The notes below the pieces were generated by a model. That model saw only the letters and a program-made list of their open reading frames with translations. It ran no database searches and had not been told where the DNA came from. The translations under genes were made by a program, and so were the position numbers. A DNA stretch of 54,412 bases from Actinomycetes bacterium (GTDB taxonomy: Bacteria; Actinomycetota; Aquicultoria; Aquicultorales; Aquicultoraceae): NCBI GenBank assembly GCA_021794835.1, contig JAJYQA010000008.1, positions 1-54,412 on the forward strand, written 5' to 3'. Positions 44,597 to 54,373 of this stretch are shown here, piece by piece (positions within the stretch are counted from its first letter, which is position 1; the number at the start of each line of letters is the position of its first letter).

Positions 44597-45673
44597 ATGC
44601 AGTTTACCAAGAAATCAGAGTACGCTGTTCTAAGTGTACTTTACTTGGCAAAAAGCATGAGAGTGTGCGATATAAGCGAGATTGCGGAATCGCAGAACCT
44701 TTCGGCCTCTTTTGCGGCAAAGACACTGCAGCTGCTTGCAAAGGCCGGAATTCTAACCTCTAGGCGGGGCATAGGGGGAGGTTACGGCCTTGCACGCCCG
44801 GCATCCAAAATAAGTCTCTTAGAGCTGATCGAAGCCGTTGAAGGCCCACTTGCCCTAAGTGATTACCTAAAAGAAGGCGGCTCTTACGGCACCATGGAGC
44901 ACCTGCTTAAGTTAGCGATGGGCGAAGTCCAAGAGGCGGTTGCCACTAAGCTAAAAGGCATGACTCTTGCCGATATCTTAGCCAAAAGCACCCGTACAGC
45001 CGCCCACAAAAACCCGGTGATACTTTGTGACTTCGACGGCACGGTTAGTATGCGCGATGTATCCGATACGATTTTTACCATCTGGCTTAAAGACAAGTGG
45101 ACGGATATCGATTGGGAGTGGCATGAGGGCAAAATATCCATGGTCGAGCTTTATGAGAGATGTTGGTCGCTGGTTAATGCGACCGCGGATGAACTGACGG
45201 CTTTTGTCGATACGGTGGAGATCGACCCGTATTTTGGTGATTTTGTTAGCGAGAGCAAGGCGTCTAATATCCCGATCTACTTGGTGAGCGACGGCTTTGA
45301 TTATTTTATAGAGAGGATACTCGGCCGCTACAGCCACTCCGGCCTTAAGTACTATGCAAACCACCTGTTCTTTGAAGGCGGCAAACCAGCCCTAGAGTTT
45401 AACAACCAAAATCCGGCGTGCATTCAGTGTGCAAACTGTAAAAAATTTGTTATGGATGCAAAGCGGCAGCAGGCAGGTTATGTGATTTACATCGGGAACG
45501 GTTTATCTGACAGGTGCGCGGCCGAACATGCCGACCTGGTATTTGCAAAGGACAGCCTGCTTAAACACTGCAAAGAGAAAGGGGTCCCCTGCGTGCCCTA
45601 TAAAAACTTCGGCGAGATTCTGGAGTGTTTGCGAGAGAAAGAGGTATTTGGCGGAGAAATTCAAAATCCCTGA
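44597..45673 (+). CDS. Rrf2 regulator fused to an MtnX-like HAD phosphatase
   Basis: A 358-residue two-part protein. Residues 1-130 form an Rrf2 DNA-binding domain (MQFTKKSEYAVLSVLYLAKS, LSASFAAKTLQLLAKAGILTSRRGIGGGYGLARP) without the three Fe-S cysteines of IscR. Residues about 140-350 form an HAD phosphatase of the MtnX/SerB-like type: catalytic Asp145 and Asp147 (ILCDFDGTV), LVSDGFDYFI, and YIGNGLSDRCAAEHADLVFAK. A Cys cluster CIQCANCK lies in the cap. This suggests DNA binding governed by a phosphorylated small molecule. GGAGGAG precedes the ATG. uvrC follows 10 bases later. Confidence 0.92.
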   Translation: MQFTKKSEYAVLSVLYLAKSMRVCDISEIAESQNLSASFAAKTLQLLAKAGILTSRRGIGGGYGLARPASKISLLELIEAVEGPLALSDYLKEGGSYGTMEHLLKLAMGEVQEAVATKLKGMTLADILAKSTRTAAHKNPVILCDFDGTVSMRDVSDTIFTIWLKDKWTDIDWEWHEGKISMVELYERCWSLVNATADELTAFVDTVEIDPYFGDFVSESKASNIPIYLVSDGFDYFIERILGRYSHSGLKYYANHLFFEGGKPALEFNNQNPACIQCANCKKFVMDAKRQQAGYVIYIGNGLSDRCAAEHADLVFAKDSLLKHCKEKGVPCVPYKNFGEILECLREKEVFGGEIQNP

Positions 45674-45682
45674 AATTGATTT

Positions 45683-47530
45683 ATGCAAAACAGAAATAGG
45701 CTTGTTGAACAACTAAAAAGTGTGCCAGCCGATCCAGGCGTTTATATTTATCGGGACTCAGATGGTAGGGTCATATATGTGGGTAAAGCAAAGTCTTTGA
45801 GGATTCGAATGCGCTCGTATTTTAATAATGGTGATCACTCGCCTAAAACTGAGGCCCTCATTAAGAGAATCGCCGATTTTGAATTTTACGTGACAAGCAC
45901 TGAGATTGAGGCGCTTGTCCTTGAATCGAACCTAATAAAAAAATACCGGCCGGCCTTCAACATATCCTACCGAGATGATAAAAGTTACCCATATATTGCA
46001 ATAACCTGGCAGGATGATTATCCCCGAGTGATAATAACCCGGGAGCATCACCGGCGAAATACAAAGTACTACGGGCCTTATACAAGCGTGCAAGCCGTCA
46101 GGGAAACTTTCGATACATTGCGGCGAATATTCCCATTTAGGACGTGCAAGCGCAGTAAGCCAGGTAAGCCGACCGGCTCACCGTGTTTAAATTACCATAT
46201 AAAGAGATGCCTCGGCCCGTGTATTAGAGCCGTCTCAAAAGGCGAGTACCGGGCGATGATTGAAAAAGTTGAGATGTTTTTGGAAGGAAATCCCAAACCG
46301 GTAATCAACCAGCTTGAGGCTAAAATGAACGAGGCAGCGGCAAAACTAGAGTTCGAACATGCTGCGAGGGATAGGGATAGGCTTGAAGCGGCGAGGCTTG
46401 TTTTACAAAAGCAAAAGATAGTATCCGAGGCGGGTGAGGATTTCGATATCTTGGGCCTAAGTGTCGATGGGGCTATTGGATGCGTGAATCTATCGGTGGT
46501 GCGTGACGGCAAGCTTATTGGAAGCAAGAACTTTATCCTAGATCTCCTAGATCGTGGCGAATCCAACGGGGATATCTTAAGTGCGTTTATAAAACAAAGC
46601 TATATTAACTCTACATCGATACCGCCGCAGTTGCTCCTACCCGCTGAGATTGAAGACGGCAGGTTGGTAGAAGAGCTGTTGAGTAGTTTAAGAGGAACCA
46701 AGGTCTCGCTAAAAGTTCCGCAGAGGGGGAATAAGCGCGAACTTTTAGCTATGGCAGCGGCAAATGCCCAGTATGCTTTAAATATGTCTATTGTAAAGCA
46801 TTCCTGGGAAAAGAAAACCTCCGCTAGAGTTCTTGATGCTCTTGCGGCAGATTTAGGTCTTCTTAACCAGCCCAAAAGGATTGAGTGCTTTGATATATCG
46901 ACCATTTACGGGCGCAACTCAGTTGGATCGATGGTGGTTTTTAAGGACGGGCATCCATCTAAAGACGATTACCGAAAATTTAAAATTACCTATGTCGAGG
47001 GTATGAATGACTTTGCGATGATGGGCGAGGTGATAACCCGCCGACTTGAGCACCAGAAAGCCAATCTTGACCCATCTTTTTCAGACCGGCCTGACCTAAT
47101 TGTTGTTGACGGTGGGAAGCCACAGCTCTCGGCGGCGGTATCTGCCCTTCAAGCGGCAGGCTCTAGCGATATACCTGTCTTTGGCCTGGCAAAAAAGGAA
47201 GAAGAGATTTACGTACCGGGTTTAAGTAAACCGATAAGGCTTGATCGGGACTCCGAATCTCTAAAACTTATGCAGAGGATAAGGGACGAGGCACATCGTT
47301 TTGCCATAACTTACCACAGGCGGCTTCGCGGGAAAGCAATGGTTGAGTCTACTCTAGATAAAATTCCTGGAGTGGGTGATGGTCGAAAAAAGCTGCTGCT
47401 TAAGCAATTTGGCTCACCTAGCGCAATTGCCGATGCAAGCCTTGAGGAGTTAAAGACGGTGCCCACTCTACCAGACATAATTGCCGAGAGAGTATATCGG
47501 CATTTCCATCAGAGCGGTGGTCTAAATTAA
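45683..47530 (+). CDS. uvrC: UvrABC excinuclease subunit C
   Basis: A 615-residue nuclease that makes both cuts in nucleotide excision repair. The GIY-YIG domain (PGVYIYRDSDGRVIYVGKAKSLRIRMRSYF, about 18-47), a cysteine-containing region (CKRSKPGKPTGSPCLNYHIKRCLGPC), the UVR motif, the RNase H-like domain (RIECFDISTIYGRNSVGSMVVF; IVVDGGKPQLSAA) and the helix-hairpin-helix pair at the end (IPGVGDGRKKLLLKQFGS) are complete. The ribosome site is weak, fitting coupling to the upstream gene. The stop overlaps the likely ATT start of ogt. Confidence 0.97.
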   Translation: MQNRNRLVEQLKSVPADPGVYIYRDSDGRVIYVGKAKSLRIRMRSYFNNGDHSPKTEALIKRIADFEFYVTSTEIEALVLESNLIKKYRPAFNISYRDDKSYPYIAITWQDDYPRVIITREHHRRNTKYYGPYTSVQAVRETFDTLRRIFPFRTCKRSKPGKPTGSPCLNYHIKRCLGPCIRAVSKGEYRAMIEKVEMFLEGNPKPVINQLEAKMNEAAAKLEFEHAARDRDRLEAARLVLQKQKIVSEAGEDFDILGLSVDGAIGCVNLSVVRDGKLIGSKNFILDLLDRGESNGDILSAFIKQSYINSTSIPPQLLLPAEIEDGRLVEELLSSLRGTKVSLKVPQRGNKRELLAMAAANAQYALNMSIVKHSWEKKTSARVLDALAADLGLLNQPKRIECFDISTIYGRNSVGSMVVFKDGHPSKDDYRKFKITYVEGMNDFAMMGEVITRRLEHQKANLDPSFSDRPDLIVVDGGKPQLSAAVSALQAAGSSDIPVFGLAKKEEEIYVPGLSKPIRLDRDSESLKLMQRIRDEAHRFAITYHRRLRGKAMVESTLDKIPGVGDGRKKLLLKQFGSPSAIADASLEELKTVPTLPDIIAERVYRHFHQSGGLN

Positions 47531-48026
47531 GAGCTTTAATGTTTATAAAACTAAGTGGGGAAACGGCGCCGTAGTCTTTAGCGAGAACGGACTTATCGGT
47601 GTTATTTTTCCGCAAGAGGACGAACTCCAACTAGAGAAAGAGATCACCAGGAAGTTCGGTAAGCCAGCCTATAGTGAAGATTTAGGTATAAGCTTATGCT
47701 CAACTTTAGGTAGATACTTTGCAAGAGAGCGTGTATGTTTTGATTACCAGGTGGATTATAGCAGAGCGACAGATTTTGAAAAATCTGTCTATGAAACCTT
47801 AAAGGCTGTACCTTACGGTGAGGCTGTTACGTATAAGGAGTTGGCAAGGCGCTGCGGAAGACCGGGGGCCGCAAGGGCGGTAGGAAACGCGCTGGCAAAA
47901 AATCCTTGCCCTATAATAATTCCGTGTCACCGGGTTTTGAAGAGCGATGGGAGCATAGGTGGATGGAGCGGGAAACAGGGATGGAAAGAGAGACTACTTG
48001 CCCTCGAAGGGTTCCTGCAGCGGTAG
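47526..48026 (+). CDS. ogt: O6-alkylguanine-DNA alkyltransferase, start codon abnormal
   Basis: The reading frame, 166 residues long, holds a complete enzyme that moves alkyl groups from guanine to its own Cys. N-terminal domain from VYKTKWGNGAVVFSENGLIGVIFP; C-terminal domain FEKSVYETLKAVPYGEAVTYKELA and the active site IIIPCHRVL (Cys134). There is no ATG, GTG or TTG before residue 76. Either it begins at ATT 47526, which overlaps the uvrC stop as ATTAA, or one T is missing after ATG 47539; adding it would give MFYKTKWGNG. GGTGG lies before the ATT. Initiation from GTG 47751 would drop the N-terminal domain. Confidence 0.8.
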   Translation: MKSFNVYKTKWGNGAVVFSENGLIGVIFPQEDELQLEKEITRKFGKPAYSEDLGISLCSTLGRYFARERVCFDYQVDYSRATDFEKSVYETLKAVPYGEAVTYKELARRCGRPGAARAVGNALAKNPCPIIIPCHRVLKSDGSIGGWSGKQGWKERLLALEGFLQR

Positions 48027-48136
48027 CAAACGAAATTACATTGGTCTAAAATGAATATTGTAATGCCTTGTAATGCCGGAGTGCTGTAAAAGCAATAAAA
48101 GTAATAAAGGTAATTAAATAGCGAGGTTGGTGTTAA

Positions 48137-49012
48137 TTGGGTCAAAATATCGAGTTTGCGATCATAACAGGGTTATCGGGGGCTGGTAAATCAGAAGCTA
48201 TAAAGTGCTTTGAAGATATGGGCTTCTTCTGTATAGATAATCTTCCACCATCGCTTATCCCTAAGATGGCAGAGCTCTGTATCCTTCCCGGAAGTAAAGT
48301 AAAGCAGGTTGCAATGGTCTGTGACGTGAGAGGACGGGAATTTTTTGATGCGCTTCTCGGGGAGCTTCAAAAGTTAAAGGCACAGGAAATAAAGTATACG
48401 ATATTGTTTCTAGAAGCGTCTGATGAAGTTCTCGTAAAGAGATTTAAAGAGACCAGACGCCGCCACCCACTTGCCGAGGAGGGTGCGATAATTGAGGGCA
48501 TTCACCAGGAGAGGCATATAATGGAACAGCTTCGTGGCCAGGCTAACCTGGTAATAGACACGAGCAATCTTGCCCCATTTGAACTTAAAGACAAGATAAG
48601 GACGGCAATTCTTAAAAAAGATAAGCAAAAGAAAGGCATCATGATTACGATTATGTCTTTTGGATACAAATATGGTATGCCGCTTGACTCCGATCTTGTT
48701 ATGGACGTCAGGTTCTTGCCGAATCCGCATTATGTTGAATCATTACGGCACTTTGACGGAACTAACGAAAATGTGTGCGAATTTGTTTTAGACCGGGCCG
48801 AAAGCCAGACTTTCTTGAGAAAGTTTAGGAGTCTCTTGGCGTTTCTTCTACCAAGGTACGTGTCTGAGGGGAAAACCCACCTTACCGTTGCTATCGGGTG
48901 CACCGGCGGTACGCATCGGTCCGTCGCCATTGCTGAGGAGATCGCCAAGTTTCTTAGGGATAAGGAATACAATGTCGTCCTTCGCCACAGGGACGTAAAA
49001 AGGAAGAAGTAG
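48137..49012 (+). CDS. rapZ: RapZ/YvcJ nucleotide-binding protein
   Basis: A 291-residue P-loop protein of the RapZ/YvcJ family. Walker A GLSGAGKS (12-19), the VCDVRG stretch and the C-terminal domain (MSFGYKYGMPLDSDLVMDVRFLPNPHYV, AIGCTGGTHRSVAIAE) are typical. In E. coli RapZ guides an RNA to RNase E; in Gram-positives YvcJ is linked to competence and signalling. TTG start. First of the conserved rapZ-yvcK-whiA trio. Confidence 0.95.
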   Translation: MGQNIEFAIITGLSGAGKSEAIKCFEDMGFFCIDNLPPSLIPKMAELCILPGSKVKQVAMVCDVRGREFFDALLGELQKLKAQEIKYTILFLEASDEVLVKRFKETRRRHPLAEEGAIIEGIHQERHIMEQLRGQANLVIDTSNLAPFELKDKIRTAILKKDKQKKGIMITIMSFGYKYGMPLDSDLVMDVRFLPNPHYVESLRHFDGTNENVCEFVLDRAESQTFLRKFRSLLAFLLPRYVSEGKTHLTVAIGCTGGTHRSVAIAEEIAKFLRDKEYNVVLRHRDVKRKK

Positions 49013-49056
49013 GAGCCCTTGGCTCTGAAGGGGCCCATTCCAAGGAACGAGGAATT

Positions 49057-49995
49057 ATGTCAGACATAAAAGTGGTGGCTATTGGTGGGGGAACTGGTTT
49101 GCCGGTAGCCTTGAGATGCTTGAAGCAATATGCTAATAAAGTAACGGCTATAGTTAGCGTTGCCGATGATGGAGGAAGCTCTGGTAGGCTCCGTAAGGAC
49201 ATAGGGATACTTCCGCCAGGTGACATAAGAAACTGTCTGGTGGCATTAGCCGAAAACGAGGATATGTCCAGGCTTTTTAAATACCGCTTTGCGCAAGGGA
49301 ACGGTATAGCCGGACACAACCTGGGAAATCTAATCATAGCCGCGCTTACCGATTTATATGGAAGTTTCGAAGACGGGATTAATGCTGCCTCGGAGATTCT
49401 GTCGGTGCAGGGCCAGGTGCTCCCATCAACAATCGGCAATGTAACACTCCGGGCCGCGACTTATGATGGCGAGCCTATATCTGGACAAGCTAAAATAGCC
49501 CAGACAGCAAAACCGCTAAAGGCGGTATATTTAGACCCCTCTGATATTGAGGCCTATCCAGCTGCGGTGGAGGCGATACTGGAGGCCGATCAGATCATAA
49601 TAGGGCCGGGTAGCGTCTTTACAAGCATTCTTCCTAATCTAATGGTTCCGGAAATCGGTAATGCCCTAGCCAAGTCAAAAGCTATTAAGATATACGTTTG
49701 CAATGTGCTGACTCAGCCGGGGGAAACCGATCTGTTTACCGCTTGCGATCACGTTGCCGCTATCATCGACCACGGGTCAGCCGACTGGATAGACGTGGCA
49801 ATTGTAAATACGCAGCCGCTTCCCGATGAGAAACTCACGAGTTATGCCGAGGCTCGAAGGTATCCGGTGTCGATAACCACTGAGAGCATTCAGGCTCTGG
49901 GCATAAACATTGTTCTAGCGGACGTCTTGGATGATAGCAACCCATCTTGTCACGACTCCGATAAGTTGGCAAAAATATTAAAAGAGTTAGTGTAA
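49057..49995 (+). CDS. yvcK: YvcK/CofD-like gluconeogenesis factor
   Basis: A 312-residue CofD-like protein. Opening motif VVAIGGGTGLPVALRCLKQY and IVSVADDGGSSGRLR match YvcK, as do LPPGDIRNCLVALAE and IIIGPGSVFTSILPNLMVP. It binds UDP-sugars in B. subtilis and M. tuberculosis and supports cell-wall synthesis on gluconeogenic carbon. AAGGAACGAGGA precedes the ATG. It lies between rapZ and whiA, close to the glycolysis genes. Confidence 0.96.
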   Translation: MSDIKVVAIGGGTGLPVALRCLKQYANKVTAIVSVADDGGSSGRLRKDIGILPPGDIRNCLVALAENEDMSRLFKYRFAQGNGIAGHNLGNLIIAALTDLYGSFEDGINAASEILSVQGQVLPSTIGNVTLRAATYDGEPISGQAKIAQTAKPLKAVYLDPSDIEAYPAAVEAILEADQIIIGPGSVFTSILPNLMVPEIGNALAKSKAIKIYVCNVLTQPGETDLFTACDHVAAIIDHGSADWIDVAIVNTQPLPDEKLTSYAEARRYPVSITTESIQALGINIVLADVLDDSNPSCHDSDKLAKILKELV

Positions 49996-50013
49996 AGGAG
50001 CAGTTTTTTAGAG

Positions 50014-50955
50014 TTGTCATTTTCAAACGAGATAAAAAGCGAGCTTGCCAAGCTGCAGCCAAAGCGTAAGTGCTGCCAGTTAGCTGAGGCCTCGGCTATT
50101 ATCCACATGGATGGAAGCCTACATATCTTGGGAAACGAGCGGTTTGCGCTTGATATATCTACAGAAAACGCAGCCGTAGCACGTCTTTTATATAAGTATT
50201 TAACCGGTTCTTTCTCGCTCAAGGTTGAATCAATTATAAGGCGGTCGGTTCTTCACAAATCAAACAACTACCTCATTCGTGTACCTTATCAAGATGGAAT
50301 CAGCCAAGCTTTAAACGAACTTGGGATTATAGATGATCATATGGTAGTTGTTCCGGGTATCCTCCCAAGAATAACCAAGAAGGATTGCTGCAATGTTTCT
50401 TACCTGCGAGGTGCTTTTTTAGGCGGCGGCTCTGTGAGTAGCCCTAAAGTCAACTACCACTTCGAGCTCACAACAGATAACGTCAAGTTTGCCCACGACC
50501 TGCAGACTCTTATAAACAGGACGGGTTTACGTGCTAGGATAAATGACCGCAAGAAAAACCTTGCTGTTTATATGAAGGACAGCGAGGAAATTCTTGATTT
50601 TCTCGCTCGCATTGGCGCGTATAATGCACTCCTTAAGTGGGAAGACGAGCGCGTAATAAAAGAGATACGTGCTCAGGTTAACCGCTTGGTTAACTGTGAT
50701 ACCGCAAATTTAAATAAAGCTATAAATGCGGCATCTGCACAGATTGACGATATTGGTATAATCAAATCTAAGATAGGCATTGCAAAATTGCCGGTTAGTT
50801 TGCAGGAGTTTGCCGGGGTGCGCGTCGAATATCCCTATGTAAGTCTAAGAGAACTCGGAGAACTATTTAACCCACCTCTTAGTAAGTCAGCAGTTTACCA
50901 CCGGGCTAGGCGTATTTCACAGCTGGCAAAGAGCCTTATCAAAGTTTCGCGTTAG
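50014..50955 (+). CDS. whiA: WhiA-family DNA-binding regulator
   Basis: A 313-residue protein of the WhiA family: an N-terminal domain related to LAGLIDADG endonucleases (SFSNEIKSELAKL, LRGAFLGGGSVSSPK, YHFELTTDN) and a C-terminal helix-turn-helix (SLRELGELFNPPLSKSAVYHRARRI). In Streptomyces it controls sporulation and division; elsewhere it affects division and chromosome segregation. TTG start; AAAGGAG lies 13 bases upstream, longer than usual. Monoderm marker. Confidence 0.95.
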   Translation: MSFSNEIKSELAKLQPKRKCCQLAEASAIIHMDGSLHILGNERFALDISTENAAVARLLYKYLTGSFSLKVESIIRRSVLHKSNNYLIRVPYQDGISQALNELGIIDDHMVVVPGILPRITKKDCCNVSYLRGAFLGGGSVSSPKVNYHFELTTDNVKFAHDLQTLINRTGLRARINDRKKNLAVYMKDSEEILDFLARIGAYNALLKWEDERVIKEIRAQVNRLVNCDTANLNKAINAASAQIDDIGIIKSKIGIAKLPVSLQEFAGVRVEYPYVSLRELGELFNPPLSKSAVYHRARRISQLAKSLIKVSR

Positions 50956-50990
50956 TCTCGATAGGGAAAAAGTTAATTTCAGATTGTTGA

Positions 50991-52001
<1,011 letters not shown>

Positions 52002-52003
52002 AT

Positions 52004-52104
52004 TCAGAAACCAGAAAACAGAGAACGGAATTTCGATTGATAGGTATCGAAGAGCAGAGAGCAGGCGACAGAGGTTTAATATTAATCTGCTCTCTGGTTT
52101 CTGA
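52004..52104. repeat. Intergenic repeat family 2, between gap and pgk
   Basis: The arms TCAGAAACCAGA (52004-52015) and TCTGGTTTCTGA (52093-52104) are perfect complements. A second nested pair CAGAGAGCAG (52055-52064) and CTGCTCTCTG (52087-52096) shares part of the right arm, so two alternative hairpins compete. Related to the 8016-8060 repeat. Confidence 0.65.
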
Positions 52105-52124
52105 TTTCTGAAAGGGGGATTATC

Positions 52125-53309
52125 TTGAATAAAAAGACTGTTCGGGACGTTGATGTTTCCGGAAAGCGAGTGCTTGTCCGGGTTGATTTTAACGTTCCAA
52201 TTAGTAATGGCACTGTAACGGACAACAGCCGGATCAAGGCCGCTTTGCCAACCATCGAGTACCTTATTAACCACGATGCTAGGGTAATTCTAATGAGCCA
52301 TTTGGGTAGACCTAAAGAGGTGGAGGATAAGTATAGGCTTGATCCGGTTGCCCAGTCCCTGGCAGATGTTCTGGGCAAAGAAGTGGAAAAAGCAGATGAG
52401 ACCGTCGGACCGGAAGTTAAAAAAGCGGTTGGCAAACTGAAGCCAGGCGATGTGTTACTCCTGGAAAACCTGCGCTTCGACGAGCGCGAGAAGAAAAATG
52501 ATCCCGACTTTGCGAAGGAACTGGCGAGTCTGGCAGATATCTACGTAGATGATGCTTTTGGCGCTTCCCACCGAGCACACGCATCTATAGTAGGCGTTGC
52601 CCAATATCTGCCGGCCGTTGCCGGATTCTTACTTGAAAAAGAAGTGGACACTCTCGAATCGCTGCTTAAAAATCCAAAGAGACCGTTTGTTGCAATTCTT
52701 GGCGGGAGCAAGGTGTCGGATAAGATAGGTGTTATCGATAAGTTTTTAGATATTGTCGACTCGCTGCTCATCGGGGGCGGGATGTGTTTTACCTTCCTTA
52801 AGGCGCAGGGCTACAGTATAGGAAAATCTCTTCTTGAAGAAGATAAAATCGATTACTGCCGCGATGCAATAAAGAAAGCGCAGGAGAAAAACGTAAATAT
52901 GTACCTGCCCTCCGATGCCGTCATCGCCCAGGAAATCAGCCCGGGCACTGAGGCCAGAGTAGTTTCTGTTGACTCTATTCCCGATGATTGGATGGGTCTT
53001 GATATCGGCCCGGATACGATATCCGTCTATCGGGGAGTGGCAGAGGGTGGCCAGACAATCTTCTGGAACGGTCCAATGGGTGTCTTTGAAATCGACCAAT
53101 TCTCAAGAGGAACCGAAGAGATCGCAAAGGCGATTGCCGGTGCGACACAAGCCGGCGCTACCAGCGTGGTTGGCGGAGGCGACTCGGTGGCCGCCCTTAA
53201 GAAATACCGCCTTGAAGAAAATGTCTCCTTTGTGTCGACTGGCGGAGGAGCATCGCTTGAGCTTCTAGAAGGAAAGCAGCTTCCGGGCGTCGAGGTGCTG
53301 TTAGCGTAA
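52125..53309 (+). CDS. pgk: Phosphoglycerate kinase
   Basis: A 394-residue glycolytic kinase making ATP and 3-phosphoglycerate. VLVRVDFNVPISNG near the start, LLENLRFDEREKKNDPDFAKEL, GGSKVSDKIGVI and the Gly-rich GGGDSVAALKKY plus FVSTGGGASLELLEG at the end are standard. TTG start after AAAGGGGG. Two-domain monomer of the usual length. Confidence 0.98.
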   Translation: MNKKTVRDVDVSGKRVLVRVDFNVPISNGTVTDNSRIKAALPTIEYLINHDARVILMSHLGRPKEVEDKYRLDPVAQSLADVLGKEVEKADETVGPEVKKAVGKLKPGDVLLLENLRFDEREKKNDPDFAKELASLADIYVDDAFGASHRAHASIVGVAQYLPAVAGFLLEKEVDTLESLLKNPKRPFVAILGGSKVSDKIGVIDKFLDIVDSLLIGGGMCFTFLKAQGYSIGKSLLEEDKIDYCRDAIKKAQEKNVNMYLPSDAVIAQEISPGTEARVVSVDSIPDDWMGLDIGPDTISVYRGVAEGGQTIFWNGPMGVFEIDQFSRGTEEIAKAIAGATQAGATSVVGGGDSVAALKKYRLEENVSFVSTGGGASLELLEGKQLPGVEVLLA

Positions 53310-53406
53310 TTGCCCGATTCATCGGACCGACTTACGGTGAAGGGGAGTTGTCGAGTTGTCGTCTATATTTTAAGATTTCAGGTTAGTGCGTGCAAAGAGG
53401 AGGAAC

Positions 53407-54198
53407 ATGATGCAGGACAAACGCAGGATTATTGCGGGCAATTGGAAGATGTACAAGACCTCTAAAGAGGCTGTTGCTCTCGTCCAGGGACTTGAGGACA
53501 AGCTGGATATTCTTACTAATAATGATAATGAGATTGACGGAGTAGAGGTAATAGTTTGTCCACCGTTCACGGCACTGAAAAGCATCTATACCGTGCTGTG
53601 GCAGGATAAACCCCCAATTAAGCTTGGCGCCCAAGACGTGTTTTGGGAGGACGAGGGGGCTTATACCGGCGAGGTTTCTCCGCTGATGCTAAAGGATTTG
53701 GAGTGCGAGTTTGTAATCATCGGTCACTCTGAGCGGCGCACGTACTTCGGTGAGACCGATGAAACGGTAAATAAAAAGGTAAAAGCAGCCCTAAAACACA
53801 GGATTACGCCGATAATGTGTTGTGGGGAGTCCCTTGAGCAGCGCGAGGTGGGCGAGACCCAGGCGTTTATCGAGTCGCAGATTCTTGGTGGAACAGAGGG
53901 GCTCACCGCAGGTGATATGAAGAGGTTTATTATCGCTTATGAGCCTATTTGGGCAATCGGCACTGGAAAGACTGCACTTCCCGAGGATGCCAACGATGTT
54001 ATTCGCCACATCCGTACGGTTCTAGCCTCAAGATTCGGCGATGATGTTGCTAAGGCGGTGCCGATTCTTTACGGCGGCAGTGTCAAGGGCGGTAACATCG
54101 CCGATTTCATGGCAGAATCCGAGATAAACGGCGCGCTTGTCGGTGGAGCAAGCCTAGATGTCGATAGCTTCGCCGATATTATTAAGAATGCAAGATAA
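53407..54198 (+). CDS. tpiA: Triose-phosphate isomerase
   Basis: A 263-residue TIM barrel. Catalytic residues: Asn/Lys in AGNWKMYKT, His in IIGHSERR, and Glu in AYEPIWAIGTGK. The phosphate loop GGSVKGGNIADFM is present. ATG 53407 (or 53410) is chosen because AGAGGAGGA lies immediately upstream; an in-frame GTG at 53386 is rejected. Third glycolysis gene of the run. Confidence 0.98.
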   Translation: MMQDKRRIIAGNWKMYKTSKEAVALVQGLEDKLDILTNNDNEIDGVEVIVCPPFTALKSIYTVLWQDKPPIKLGAQDVFWEDEGAYTGEVSPLMLKDLECEFVIIGHSERRTYFGETDETVNKKVKAALKHRITPIMCCGESLEQREVGETQAFIESQILGGTEGLTAGDMKRFIIAYEPIWAIGTGKTALPEDANDVIRHIRTVLASRFGDDVAKAVPILYGGSVKGGNIADFMAESEINGALVGGASLDVDSFADIIKNAR

Positions 54199-54202
54199 AA
54201 AG

Positions 54203-54341
54203 GCAGCCAAGTAGCCAATGTAACATGGGTCTAGATTGAGGGTAAGCCAATAGCCAATATAATATTAGACCTAGATTGATTAGACCTAGATTGAGGGTAA
54301 GTCAAATAGTAAGTAGTTTCTAATTATTGGCTCTTGGCTTA
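54203..54341. repeat. Intergenic repeat family 1, copy C (compound)
   Basis: It starts AGCCAAGTAGCCAAT...ATGGGTCTAGATTGAGGGTAAGCCAATAGCCAAT and continues with a second, partly inverted round (TAGACCTAGATTGA twice, TAGATTGAGGGTAAG again), ending ATTGGCTCTTGGCT (54326-54339), the complement of the start. Confidence 0.75.
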
Positions 54342-54373
54342 ATTATAGTGGGAAGGTAACTTAAAGAATAATA

